Assembly (NCBI RefSeq): GCF_006539185.1
Contig: NZ_BJMN01000031.1
Span: 62,001 to 126,000 of the forward strand
Length of the DNA stretch: 64,000 nucleotides
Direction of reading: 5' to 3'
DNA from: Streptomyces gardneri
GTDB lineage: Bacteria > Actinomycetota > Actinomycetes > Streptomycetales > Streptomycetaceae
Shown here: piece by piece, positions 16,942 through 24,519 of the stretch
Layout of the letters: each line of letters begins with the position of its first letter
How positions within the stretch are numbered: position 1 is the first letter of the stretch
Notes under the pieces: model-generated
The model's input: only the letters and a program-made list of their open reading frames with translations
Told to the model about the DNA's origin: nothing
Database searches by the model: none
Program-made: the position numbers and the translations under genes

Positions 16942-17931
16942 TCAGGCGCTCGCGAGCGCGGAGTCGGTCTGGGCCGGGATGTCCGCCGTGGGGACCGGGC
17001 GCTCGCGCATGCTCAGGGCGAGCCGCAGCACCGCGATCCACATGAGCGACGAGCCGAGCATGTGCACGGCGACCAGGACCTCGGGGACTCCGGTGAAGTA
17101 CTGGACGTAGCCGATCCCGCCCTGCGCGAGCAGCACGACCATCAGGTCGCGGGCGCGGGCCCGGGTGTCGACCGGGGCGTCCACCACGCGCAGCACCAGC
17201 CACATGGCGAGCGCGAGCGCGCAGACGACCCAGGCGGCGATGGCGTGGAGGTGGGCGGCGTCCGTCCAGTCCCACGGCATGCGCGGGACGTCGCTGCTGT
17301 CACCGGCGTGCTTGCCGGCGCCGGTCACGGTCGTACCGAGCGCGATCAGCAGACCCGAGGAGATCGTGATCGCCCACGACAGCTTGCGCACCGGGCGCGG
17401 CACGCGCGGCCGGGGCGGGGTGTCGCCCTCGCCGGTCCGGTGCCAGGTGATCACGGCCACCGTGAGCAGGGCGTTCGCGGCGAGGAAGTGGCCGGCGACG
17501 GTCCACGGGTTGAGGCCCATCCACACCGTGATGCCGCCGATGACGGCGTTGCTCATCACGATCCAGAACTGCGCCCAGCCCCAGCGGGTGAGGTTGCGGC
17601 GCCACGGCTTGGTGGACCGGGTGGCGATGATCGCCCAGCCGACGGCCGCCGACAGGACGTACGTCAGCATCCGGTTGCCGAACTCGATCAGGCCGCGGTA
17701 GCCCTGCTCGGGCGTGACGATGAGGCTGTCTTCCGTGCACTTCGGCCAGGTGTCGCAGCCGAGACCGGAACCGGTCAGCCGGACCGCGCCACCCGTGACG
17801 ATGATGAGAACGCTCATCACGACGGCGGAGAGCGCGGCACGCCGGAGCGTCCGGGGGGACGGGGTCCAGCGCTGGGCGATGGAGGCGAGGGGGTTCAGCA
17901 CGGGCCCCATCGTAGGACGGGGCTTGTGCAC
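16942..17931 (-). CDS. ctaA: Heme A synthase (COX15/CtaA family)
   Basis: A 329-residue protein with eight membrane helices that oxidises the C8 methyl of heme O to give heme A. The extracellular Cys pair is in GLGCDTWPKC. Three of the expected heme-ligand histidines are seen in VAGHFLA, DAAHLHA and VAVHMLG. In the first helix pair the sequence is EFGNRML, with Asn where Bacillus CtaA has His. GTG 17931 gives 329 residues; ATG 17910 is an in-frame alternative seven codons later, and neither has a strong ribosome site. Confidence 0.93.
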   Translation of the reverse strand: MHKPRPTMGPVLNPLASIAQRWTPSPRTLRRAALSAVVMSVLIIVTGGAVRLTGSGLGCDTWPKCTEDSLIVTPEQGYRGLIEFGNRMLTYVLSAAVGWAIIATRSTKPWRRNLTRWGWAQFWIVMSNAVIGGITVWMGLNPWTVAGHFLAANALLTVAVITWHRTGEGDTPPRPRVPRPVRKLSWAITISSGLLIALGTTVTGAGKHAGDSSDVPRMPWDWTDAAHLHAIAAWVVCALALAMWLVLRVVDAPVDTRARARDLMVVLLAQGGIGYVQYFTGVPEVLVAVHMLGSSLMWIAVLRLALSMRERPVPTADIPAQTDSALASA

Positions 17932-17985
17932 GCTTTCACGAGGGGGGTGGCTTGTCGGGAAACGTCACCCTCTGAACCCCTCCGG

Positions 17986-18753
17986 CTACTCCCAGCGGAA
18001 GAATTTCGCCGCCGCGCCGAGGCCGAGGATCGCCCAGACCGCCAGGACCAGGGCGTTGCCCCACGGCATTGCCGCGCCGTGCTGGAGGACGTCCCGCAGG
18101 CCGTCCGAGAGGGCGGAGATCGGGAGCAGTTCCAGGAGCGAGCGGGCCGGTTCCGGGAACTTGTCCAGCGGCACGATGACCCCGCCGCCCACCAGGAGCA
18201 GCAGGAAGACCAGGTTGGCGGCGGCCAGGGTGGCCTCCGCCTTGAGGGTGCCCGCCATGAGCAGGCCGAGGCCCGAGAAGGCCGCCGTGCCGAGGACCAG
18301 GAGCAGCAGGACGGAGAGCGGGTTCCCTTGCGGGGACCAGCCGAGTGCCAGGGCGATGGCGGTGAGGAGGGCGACCTGGAGCACCTCGGTGACGAGGACG
18401 GCGAGCGTCTTGGCCGTCATGAGCGCCCAGCGGGGGAGCGGTGAGGCGCCGAGTCGCTTGAGCACCCCGTACCGGCGCTCGAAGCCGGTCGCGATGGCCT
18501 GGCCGGTGAAGGCGGTCGAGAGCACGGCGAGCGCGAGGACGCCCGGGGCGAGGAAGTCGACGGCCTCGCCGGCGCCCGTGTCGACGATGTCGACCGTGGA
18601 GAAGAGGACGAGGAGCAGCGAGGGGATGATCACCGTCAGGAGGAGCTGCTCGCCGTTGCGCAGCAGCATCCGGGTCTCCAGGGCCGTCTGCGCCGCGATC
18701 ATCCGGCCGACGGGGGCGGCGCCGGGCTTCGGGGAGTAGGTACCCGTGCTCAT
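17986..18753 (-). CDS. ABC-2 type transporter permease
   Basis: A 255-residue inner-membrane protein with six hydrophobic segments and the ABC-2 pattern FERRYGVLKRLGASPLPRW between helices 2 and 3. It pairs with the upstream ATPase as a DrrAB-like exporter. ATG 18753 has an aaggag ribosome site. That site lies in a copy of the last codons of the ATPase gene (direct repeat 18757-18782). The location next to ctaA and suf is conserved in actinobacteria; the substrate is unknown. Confidence 0.9.
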   Translation of the reverse strand: MSTGTYSPKPGAAPVGRMIAAQTALETRMLLRNGEQLLLTVIIPSLLLVLFSTVDIVDTGAGEAVDFLAPGVLALAVLSTAFTGQAIATGFERRYGVLKRLGASPLPRWALMTAKTLAVLVTEVLQVALLTAIALALGWSPQGNPLSVLLLLVLGTAAFSGLGLLMAGTLKAEATLAAANLVFLLLLVGGGVIVPLDKFPEPARSLLELLPISALSDGLRDVLQHGAAMPWGNALVLAVWAILGLGAAAKFFRWE

Positions 18754-18756
18754 GAC

Positions 18757-18874
18757 CGCAGCTCCTTGCCCGTGAGCTCAAGGCTGTGTCCGCCCGGGGG
18801 GCAACCCCCGGACCCCCGGCTGACCCTGGTGTCGTCCGGCATCATCCGCGCAGCTCCTTGCCCGTGAGCTCAAG
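18757..18874. repeat. 26-bp direct repeat flanking a G/C hairpin insert
   Basis: The 26 bp at 18757-18782 are repeated exactly at 18849-18874. The second copy encodes the end of the ATPase (LELTGKELR). The first copy lies in the gap and still reads LELTGKELRS-stop, with its stop overlapping the permease ATG. The 66 bp between the copies hold a CCGGGGG/CCCCCGG hairpin (near 18792-18810). This looks like an insertion or duplication that separated two formerly overlapping genes. Confidence 0.85.
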
Positions 18875-19768
18875 AAAAACGTCTTCGAGGGTGTGGCGTT
18901 CGACGGAGATGCCCTCGGGCATGACGCCGTGCTGGGCGCACCAGGTGGTGACCGTGGCGAGCAGCTGGGGGTCGATGGTGCCCGTGATGCGGTACGTGCC
19001 CGGGAGGGGCTCCGCGGCGGCCGTGCCGTCCGGGAGTGCCTTGAGCAGGGCGCCCAGGTCGAGACCGGGGCGGCCGGTGAAACGCAGGGTGTTCTCGGCG
19101 CCGCCGCGGCAGAGCTGCTCGGGGCTGCCCTGGGCGGCGACCCGGCCGGCGTCGATGATGGCGACGTCGTCGGCCAGCTCCTCGGCCTCCTGCATGAAGT
19201 GCGTGGTGAGGACGATCGTCACGCCGTCGGCGCGCAGCTCGCGTACGAGGTCCCAGGTGGCGCGGCGGGCCTGCGGGTCGAGTCCGGCGGTCGGCTCGTC
19301 GAGGAAGACGAGCTCGGGGCGGCCGACGACGGCCATGGCGAGCGCGAGGCGCTGCTGCTGGCCGCCGGAGAGCCGGCGGTAGGTGGTGCGGCCGCAGGAG
19401 CCGAGGCCGAGCCGCTCGATCAGGGCGTCCACGTCCAGGGGGTGGGCGTGCAGCTTCGCCATGTGGCGGAGCATCTCGTCGGCCCGGGCGCCCGAGTAGA
19501 CGCCACCCGACTGGAGCATCACGCCGATCCGGGGGCGGAGCGCGGCCGCGTCGGCGACCGGGTCGAGGCCGAGGACGCGGACGGTGCCGCCGTCGGGTCG
19601 GCGGTAGCCCTCGCAGGTCTCGACGGTGGTGGTCTTGCCGGCCCCGTTGGGGCCGAGGACGGCGGTGACGGTGCCCGCCCGCACGTCGAGGTCGAGGCCG
19701 TCGACGGCGGTTTTGTTTCCGTACCGCTTGACCAGGCCACGTACCTGGACGACGGACTCATTTCCCAT
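18842..19768 (-). CDS. ABC transporter ATP-binding protein
   Basis: A 308-residue ATPase of the DrrA type. Walker A is LGPNGAGKTTT, the Q-loop is in GVMLQSGGVYSG, the signature is LSGGQQQRL, Walker B is LVFLDEPTAGLD and the switch His is in LTTHFMQEAEEL. The C-terminal 80 residues form the DrrA-style extension ending VERHTLEDVFLELTGKELRG. ATG 19768 is used. It shares a 273-bp intergenic region, containing an iron box, with divergent sufR. Confidence 0.92.
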   Translation of the reverse strand: MGNESVVQVRGLVKRYGNKTAVDGLDLDVRAGTVTAVLGPNGAGKTTTVETCEGYRRPDGGTVRVLGLDPVADAAALRPRIGVMLQSGGVYSGARADEMLRHMAKLHAHPLDVDALIERLGLGSCGRTTYRRLSGGQQQRLALAMAVVGRPELVFLDEPTAGLDPQARRATWDLVRELRADGVTIVLTTHFMQEAEELADDVAIIDAGRVAAQGSPEQLCRGGAENTLRFTGRPGLDLGALLKALPDGTAAAEPLPGTYRITGTIDPQLLATVTTWCAQHGVMPEGISVERHTLEDVFLELTGKELRG

Positions 19769-19951
19769 GGGCGGAAGTCTAGAGAGGGGGCGGAGGTCCT
19801 CCCGGCGCGGGGCCCGGGTCGCCCCGGGGGGTCGGGACGTCTCGCGGGGTGGGTTCAGGGGCTGTGGCCTGCGTGTACTGGTGCATCGGGCGCCTCGGGG
19901 AGGGGCCGGTCCGCGGGCCGAATTCGTCCTACGAATGATCATTTCCGCAGG

Positions 19952-19970
19952 TCAGGTAAGCCTTACCTGA
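19952..19970. promoter_or_regulatory. Iron box (DmdR/IdeR-type palindrome)
   Basis: TCAGGTAAGCCTTACCTGA is a perfect 19-bp palindrome. It matches 14 of 19 positions of the Streptomyces DmdR1 iron box as I remember it (TTAGGTTAGGCTCACCTAA). It lies 72 bp upstream of the sufR start and about 180 bp upstream of the divergent ABC ATPase, close to an AT-rich AATGATCATT stretch that could be part of a minus-strand promoter. It implies iron-dependent repression of the suf operon, the ABC exporter, or both. Confidence 0.7.
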
Positions 19971-20028
19971 GTGACGCACGGCACCGCCGCCGCCGACGAC
20001 GCGGCTTGTCAGTCCCTGATTAATTACG

Positions 20029-20042
20029 CAACAATGGCGTTG
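20029..20042. promoter_or_regulatory. SufR-type operator CAAC-N6-GTTG
   Basis: CAACAATGGCGTTG fits the CAAC-N6-GTTG palindrome that I recall as the SufR site in Streptomyces avermitilis. Its last base is the first base of the sufR GTG start codon. There is no ribosome site ahead of the GTG, and the AT-rich TTAATTA just upstream (20020-20026) can serve as a -10 region. The message is probably leaderless, with SufR bound across the transcription start. Confidence 0.7.
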
Positions 20043-20767
20043 TGAAAAACGTTGGCGCGGCTCCGGTGGAGGAACTCGCGACCCGAGAGCGTTCCACGCG
20101 CAACCGGGTCGCGCGGTCGATCCTGGATCACGGCCCCTCGACCGTCGCCGACCTGGCCGGGCGGCTCAGCCTGACCCAGGCCGCCGTCCGACGCCACCTC
20201 GACTCGCTGGTCGCGGAGAACGTCGTCGAGGCCCGTGAGCAGCGCGTCTACGGCACCCGCTCCCGCGGTCGCCCCGCGAAGATCTTCGCGCTCACCGACT
20301 GCGGCCGGGACGCGTTCGACCAGTCGTACGACTCCCTGGCCGTCGAGGCGCTCCGCTGGATCGAGCGCAACGCCGGTGGGGAAGCGGCGGTCGCCGCCTT
20401 CGCCCGCGACCGCATCGAGGCCCAGGGCGACACGTACAGGGAAGCCGTCGAGACGGCCGATCCCGCCCGGAAGACCGAGGCGCTCGCCAAGGCCCTGACG
20501 GCGGACGGGTACGCTGCCACTGCGCGGAACGCGCCGGTCGGCGAGCAGCTCTGCCAGCACCACTGCCCGGTCGCACACGTCGCCGAGCAGTACCCGCAGC
20601 TGTGCGAGGCGGAGACGGAGTTCTTCTCCCGCCTCCTGGGAACGCACGTCCAGCGTCTGGCCACCATCGCGCATGGTGACGGCGTCTGTACGACGTTCAT
20701 CCCGCACAGCGCCCCACAGACCAACTCATCAGCATCTGTCAGCACGGCCGGGAGGAACCCCGCATGA
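20042..20767 (+). CDS. sufR: Fe-S cluster-sensing repressor SufR
   Basis: A 241-residue winged-helix regulator of the suf operon. The N-terminal helix-turn-helix is about residues 25-75 (STVADLAGRLSLTQAAVRRHLDSL), followed by the wing with RSRGRPAKIFALT. The C-terminal Cys cluster CQHHCPVAHVAEQYPQLC is the site expected to hold the 4Fe-4S cluster. Holo-SufR represses and apo-SufR releases the operon. The start is GTG 20042, within its own probable operator. The stop overlaps the sufB start (ATGA), so regulator and operon are co-translated. Confidence 0.93.
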   Translation: MKNVGAAPVEELATRERSTRNRVARSILDHGPSTVADLAGRLSLTQAAVRRHLDSLVAENVVEAREQRVYGTRSRGRPAKIFALTDCGRDAFDQSYDSLAVEALRWIERNAGGEAAVAAFARDRIEAQGDTYREAVETADPARKTEALAKALTADGYAATARNAPVGEQLCQHHCPVAHVAEQYPQLCEAETEFFSRLLGTHVQRLATIAHGDGVCTTFIPHSAPQTNSSASVSTAGRNPA

Positions 20768-22179
20768 CCACCGAGATCAGCCACCCCGAGCTTGAGGGCC
20801 TGGGTCGGTACGAGTACGGCTGGGCCGACTCCGACGCGGCCGGTGCCACCGCGAAGCGCGGTCTGAACGAGGACGTCGTCCGCGACATCTCCTCGAAGAA
20901 GAACGAGCCCGAGTGGATGCTGAACCTGCGTCTCAAGGGTCTGCGGCTCTTCGGCAAGAAGCCCATGCCGACCTGGGGCTCCGACCTCTCCGGCATCGAC
21001 TTCGACAACATCAAGTACTTCGTGCGGTCCACCGAGAAGCAGGCCGAGTCCTGGGAGGACCTGCCGGAGGACATCAAGAACACGTACGACAAGCTCGGCA
21101 TCCCCGAGGCGGAGAAGCAGCGCCTCGTCGCCGGTGTCGCCGCCCAGTACGAGTCCGAGGTCGTCTACCACCAGATCCGCGAGGACCTGGAGGAGCAGGG
21201 CGTCATCTTCGTCGACACCGACACGGCGCTGAAGGAGCACGAGGAGCTCTTCAAGGAGTACTTCGGCACCATCATCCCGGTCGGCGACAACAAGTTCGCC
21301 TCCCTGAACACGGCCGTGTGGTCCGGCGGCTCGTTCATCTACGTGCCGAAGGGCGTGCACGTCGAGATCCCGCTCCAGGCCTACTTCCGTATCAACACGG
21401 AGAACATGGGCCAGTTCGAGCGGACGCTGATCATCGTCGACGAGGACGCCTACGTCCACTACGTCGAGGGCTGCACCGCCCCGATCTACTCCTCGGACTC
21501 GCTGCACAGCGCCGTGGTCGAGATCATCGTGAAGAAGGGCGGCCGCTGCCGCTACACGACCATCCAGAACTGGTCGAACAACGTCTACAACCTGGTGACC
21601 AAGCGCGCCGTCGCCTACGAGGGCGCCACCATGGAGTGGGTCGACGGCAACATCGGCTCCAAGGTCACCATGAAGTACCCGGCCGTCTACCTCATGGGCG
21701 AGCACGCCAAGGGCGAGACCCTGTCCATCGCCTTCGCGGGCGAGGGTCAGCACCAGGACGCCGGCGCCAAGATGGTGCACATGGCCCCGAACACCTCCTC
21801 GAACATCGTCTCCAAGTCGGTGGCGCGAGGCGGCGGCCGCACCTCCTACCGCGGTCTCATCGAGATCGGCGAGGGCGCCCCGGGCTCCAAGTCCAACGTG
21901 CTCTGCGACGCGCTGCTCGTCGACACGATCTCCCGCTCGGACACGTACCCCTACGTGGACGTGCGCGAGGACGACGTCTCCATGGGCCACGAGGCCACCG
22001 TCTCCAAGGTCTCCGAGGACCAGCTCTTCTACCTGATGAGCCGCGGCCTCACCGAGTTCGAGGCCATGGCGATGATTGTCCGCGGCTTCGTCGAGCCCAT
22101 CGCCAAGGAGCTCCCGATGGAGTACGCCCTGGAGCTCAACCGGCTGATCGAGCTGCAGATGGAAGGTTCGGTCGGCTAA
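20764..22179 (+). CDS. sufB: Fe-S cluster scaffold subunit SufB
   Basis: A 471-residue SufB, core of the SufBCD scaffold on which new Fe-S clusters are built. Recognisable stretches include GLNEDVVRDISSKKNEPEWML near the N-terminus, VEGCTAPIYSSDSLHSAVVE in the beta-helix, and the C-terminal DQLFYLMSRGLTEFEAMAMIVRGF shared with SufD. No intein is present, unlike the mycobacterial homologue. ATG 20764 overlaps the sufR stop. Confidence 0.97.
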   Translation: MTTEISHPELEGLGRYEYGWADSDAAGATAKRGLNEDVVRDISSKKNEPEWMLNLRLKGLRLFGKKPMPTWGSDLSGIDFDNIKYFVRSTEKQAESWEDLPEDIKNTYDKLGIPEAEKQRLVAGVAAQYESEVVYHQIREDLEEQGVIFVDTDTALKEHEELFKEYFGTIIPVGDNKFASLNTAVWSGGSFIYVPKGVHVEIPLQAYFRINTENMGQFERTLIIVDEDAYVHYVEGCTAPIYSSDSLHSAVVEIIVKKGGRCRYTTIQNWSNNVYNLVTKRAVAYEGATMEWVDGNIGSKVTMKYPAVYLMGEHAKGETLSIAFAGEGQHQDAGAKMVHMAPNTSSNIVSKSVARGGGRTSYRGLIEIGEGAPGSKSNVLCDALLVDTISRSDTYPYVDVREDDVSMGHEATVSKVSEDQLFYLMSRGLTEFEAMAMIVRGFVEPIAKELPMEYALELNRLIELQMEGSVG

Positions 22180-22245
22180 GGCCCCGCACCGCACCGCAGC
22201 GACCGATTTTCTTTACGTACGCAGGAAGAGAGCAACACGACAGCC

Positions 22246-23427
22246 ATGGCTGAGGCTCAGAACATCCCCGCGGGCTCCACCACCGCGGGCTCGATCGCGG
22301 TGGCCGCCGAGTCCACCGTCGCCACGCGCATGAGCGCGCCCCCGTCCTTCGACGTCGCGGACTTCCCGGTCCCGCACGGTCGCGAGGAGGAGTGGCGGTT
22401 CACGCCGCTCGCGCGACTGCGCGGCCTCCACGACGGCACCGCCGTCGCGTCCGGCGAGGGCGTCAAGGTCGAGGTCCAGGCCCCCGAGGGCGTCACCGTC
22501 GAGACCGTCGGCCGTGACGACGAGCGTCTCGGCAAGGCCGGCAAGCCCGTCGACCGTGTCGCGGCCCAGGCGTACTCCTCCTTCGAGAAGGCCTCGGTCG
22601 TCACCGTCGCCAAGGAGGCCGTCCTCACCGAGCCGATCCGCATCGCCGTGCACGGCGAGGGCGGGGTCGCCTTCGGCCATCAGGTGATCGAGCTCGGCGC
22701 CTTCGCCGAGGCCGTCGTGGTCATCGACCACACCGGTGACGCGGTGCTCGCCGCCAGCGTCGACTACGTGCTCGGCGACGGCGCCAAGCTGACCGTCGTC
22801 TCCGTCCAGGACTGGGACGAGAAGGCCGTCCACGTCGCCCAGCACAACGCGCTGGTCGGCCGCGACGCCTCCTTCAAGTCGGTCGTCGTCACCTTCGGCG
22901 GCGACGTCGTCCGCATCCACCCGCGCGTCGAGTACGCGGGCCCCGGCGGCGAGGCCGAGCTCTTCGGTCTGTACTTCACCGACGCCGGCCAGCACCAGGA
23001 GCACCGCCTCCTGGTCACCCACAACCTCCCGCACTGCAAGTCCAACGTGGCCTACAAGGGCGCGCTGCAGGGCCAGGACGCACACGCGGTGTGGATCGGT
23101 GACGTCCTCATCCAGGCCGCCGCCGAGGGCACCGACACGTACGAGCTCAACCGGAACCTGGTCCTCACGGACGGTGCCCGGGTCGACTCCGTGCCGAACC
23201 TGGAGATCGAGACCGGCGAGATCGCCGGCGCCGGTCACGCCTCGGCCACCGGCCGCTTCGACGACGAGCAGCTCTTCTACCTGATGTCCCGCGGCATCCC
23301 GCAGTCCGAGGCCCGCCGCCTCGTCGTCCGCGGCTTCTTCGCGGAGCTGGTCCAGCAGATCGGTCTGCCGGACGTCCAGGAGCGTCTCCTCGCCAAGATC
23401 GAGGCCGAGCTGGAGGCCTCCGTCTGA
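22246..23427 (+). CDS. sufD: Fe-S assembly protein SufD
   Basis: A 393-residue paralogue of SufB that completes the SufBC2D complex. The N-terminal domain has FPVPHGREEEWRFTPL, common to SufD. The core beta-helix ends in DEQLFYLMSRGIPQSEARRLVVRGFF. Sixty-six bp with no evident signal separate it from sufB; a ggaag ribosome site precedes ATG 22246. Its stop shares a base with the start of the Rieske gene (TGATG). Confidence 0.96.
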   Translation: MAEAQNIPAGSTTAGSIAVAAESTVATRMSAPPSFDVADFPVPHGREEEWRFTPLARLRGLHDGTAVASGEGVKVEVQAPEGVTVETVGRDDERLGKAGKPVDRVAAQAYSSFEKASVVTVAKEAVLTEPIRIAVHGEGGVAFGHQVIELGAFAEAVVVIDHTGDAVLAASVDYVLGDGAKLTVVSVQDWDEKAVHVAQHNALVGRDASFKSVVVTFGGDVVRIHPRVEYAGPGGEAELFGLYFTDAGQHQEHRLLVTHNLPHCKSNVAYKGALQGQDAHAVWIGDVLIQAAAEGTDTYELNRNLVLTDGARVDSVPNLEIETGEIAGAGHASATGRFDDEQLFYLMSRGIPQSEARRLVVRGFFAELVQQIGLPDVQERLLAKIEAELEASV

Positions 23428-23744
23428 TGGCCTTCGTCCGAGTCTGCGCGCTGAGCGAGCTGGAGGCCGACACCCCGAAGCGGGTCGAGGTCGACGGCAC
23501 GCCGGTGTCGGTCGTGCACACCGAGGGCGAGGTGTTCGCGATCAACGACATCTGCTCGCACGCGAACGTCTCCCTCTCGGAGGGCGAGGTCGAGGACTGC
23601 GCCATCGAGTGCTGGCTGCACGGGTCGAGCTTCGACCTGCGCACCGGGAAGCCCTCCGGCCTGCCGGCGACGCGCCCCGTGCCCGTATACCCCGTAAAGA
23701 TCGAAGGGGACGATGTGCTCGTCTCCGTCACCCAGGAGTCCTGA
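23427..23744 (+). CDS. Rieske 2Fe-2S ferredoxin within the suf operon
   Basis: A 105-residue Rieske-type protein, often annotated as a dioxygenase ferredoxin subunit. Ligands are Cys and His in ICSHAN and in ECWLHGS, giving C-x-H and C-x2-H. It is conserved between sufD and sufC in actinobacteria and probably serves electron delivery or cluster handling there, not aromatic dioxygenation; no oxygenase gene is nearby. Start ATG 23427 overlaps the sufD stop. The partner is unknown. Confidence 0.9.
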   Translation: MAFVRVCALSELEADTPKRVEVDGTPVSVVHTEGEVFAINDICSHANVSLSEGEVEDCAIECWLHGSSFDLRTGKPSGLPATRPVPVYPVKIEGDDVLVSVTQES

Positions 23745-23751
23745 GTCACCC

Positions 23752-24519
23752 ATGGCAACGCTTGAAATCCGCAACCTGCACGTCTCCGTCGAGGCCGAGA
23801 ACGGCCCCCGCGAGATCCTCAAGGGTGTCGACCTGACCATCAAGCAGGGCGAGACCCACGCCGTCATGGGCCCCAACGGCTCCGGCAAGTCGACCCTGGC
23901 GTACTCGCTCGCCGGCCACCCGAAGTACACGGTCACCGGCGGCACCGTCACCCTCGACGGCGAGGACGTCCTGGAGATGTCGGTCGACGAGCGCGCCCGC
24001 GCCGGCGTCTTCCTGGCCATGCAGTACCCGGTCGAGGTCCCCGGCGTCTCGGTCTCCAACTTCCTGCGCACCTCCGCCACCGCCATCCGCGGCGAGGCCC
24101 CCAAGCTGCGTACCTGGGTGAAGGAGGTCAAGTCCGCGATGGAGCAGCTCCAGATGGACCCGGCCTTCGCCGAGCGCAACGTCAACGAGGGCTTCTCCGG
24201 CGGCGAGAAGAAGCGCCACGAGATCCTCCAGCTGGAGCTCCTCAAGCCGAAGATCGCGATCCTCGACGAGACCGACTCCGGCCTGGACGTCGACGCGCTG
24301 CGCCAGGTCTCCGAGGGCGTCAACCGCGTCCGCGAGACCGGCGAGGTCGGCACCCTGCTGATCACGCACTACACGCGCATCCTGCGCTACATCAAGCCCG
24401 ACTTCGTCCACGTCTTCTCCGAGGGCCGCATCGTCGAGTCCGGCGGCGCCGAGCTCGCCGACAAGCTCGAGAACGAGGGCTACGAGGCCTACAGCACGAA
24501 GGGTGGCGCATCCGCGTGA
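23752..24519 (+). CDS. sufC: Fe-S assembly ATPase SufC
   Basis: A 255-residue ABC-type ATPase that powers the SufBCD scaffold. Walker A is MGPNGSGKSTLAY, the signature is FSGGEKKRHEI, Walker B is IAILDETDSGLD and the switch His is in LITHYTRIL. The EKKR-x-E in the signature loop is specific to SufC. ATG 23752 lies seven bases after the Rieske stop. Its stop overlaps the sufS GTG start. Confidence 0.97.
   Translation: MATLEIRNLHVSVEAENGPREILKGVDLTIKQGETHAVMGPNGSGKSTLAYSLAGHPKYTVTGGTVTLDGEDVLEMSVDERARAGVFLAMQYPVEVPGVSVSNFLRTSATAIRGEAPKLRTWVKEVKSAMEQLQMDPAFAERNVNEGFSGGEKKRHEILQLELLKPKIAILDETDSGLDVDALRQVSEGVNRVRETGEVGTLLITHYTRILRYIKPDFVHVFSEGRIVESGGAELADKLENEGYEAYSTKGGASA

Noticed and set aside
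14756..17275. Long minus-strand frame opposite the amidohydrolase and Imm49-like genes
   Set aside because: Composition and lack of motifs mark it as a shadow; it would also run into ctaA in another frame.
20764..22179. SufB intein, known from mycobacteria
   Set aside because: The protein is 471 residues, the length of intein-free SufB, and the sequence is continuous.
23427..23744. Rieske protein considered as part of an aromatic dioxygenase
   Set aside because: It is embedded and overlapped within the suf operon, and no oxygenase or reductase gene is nearby.
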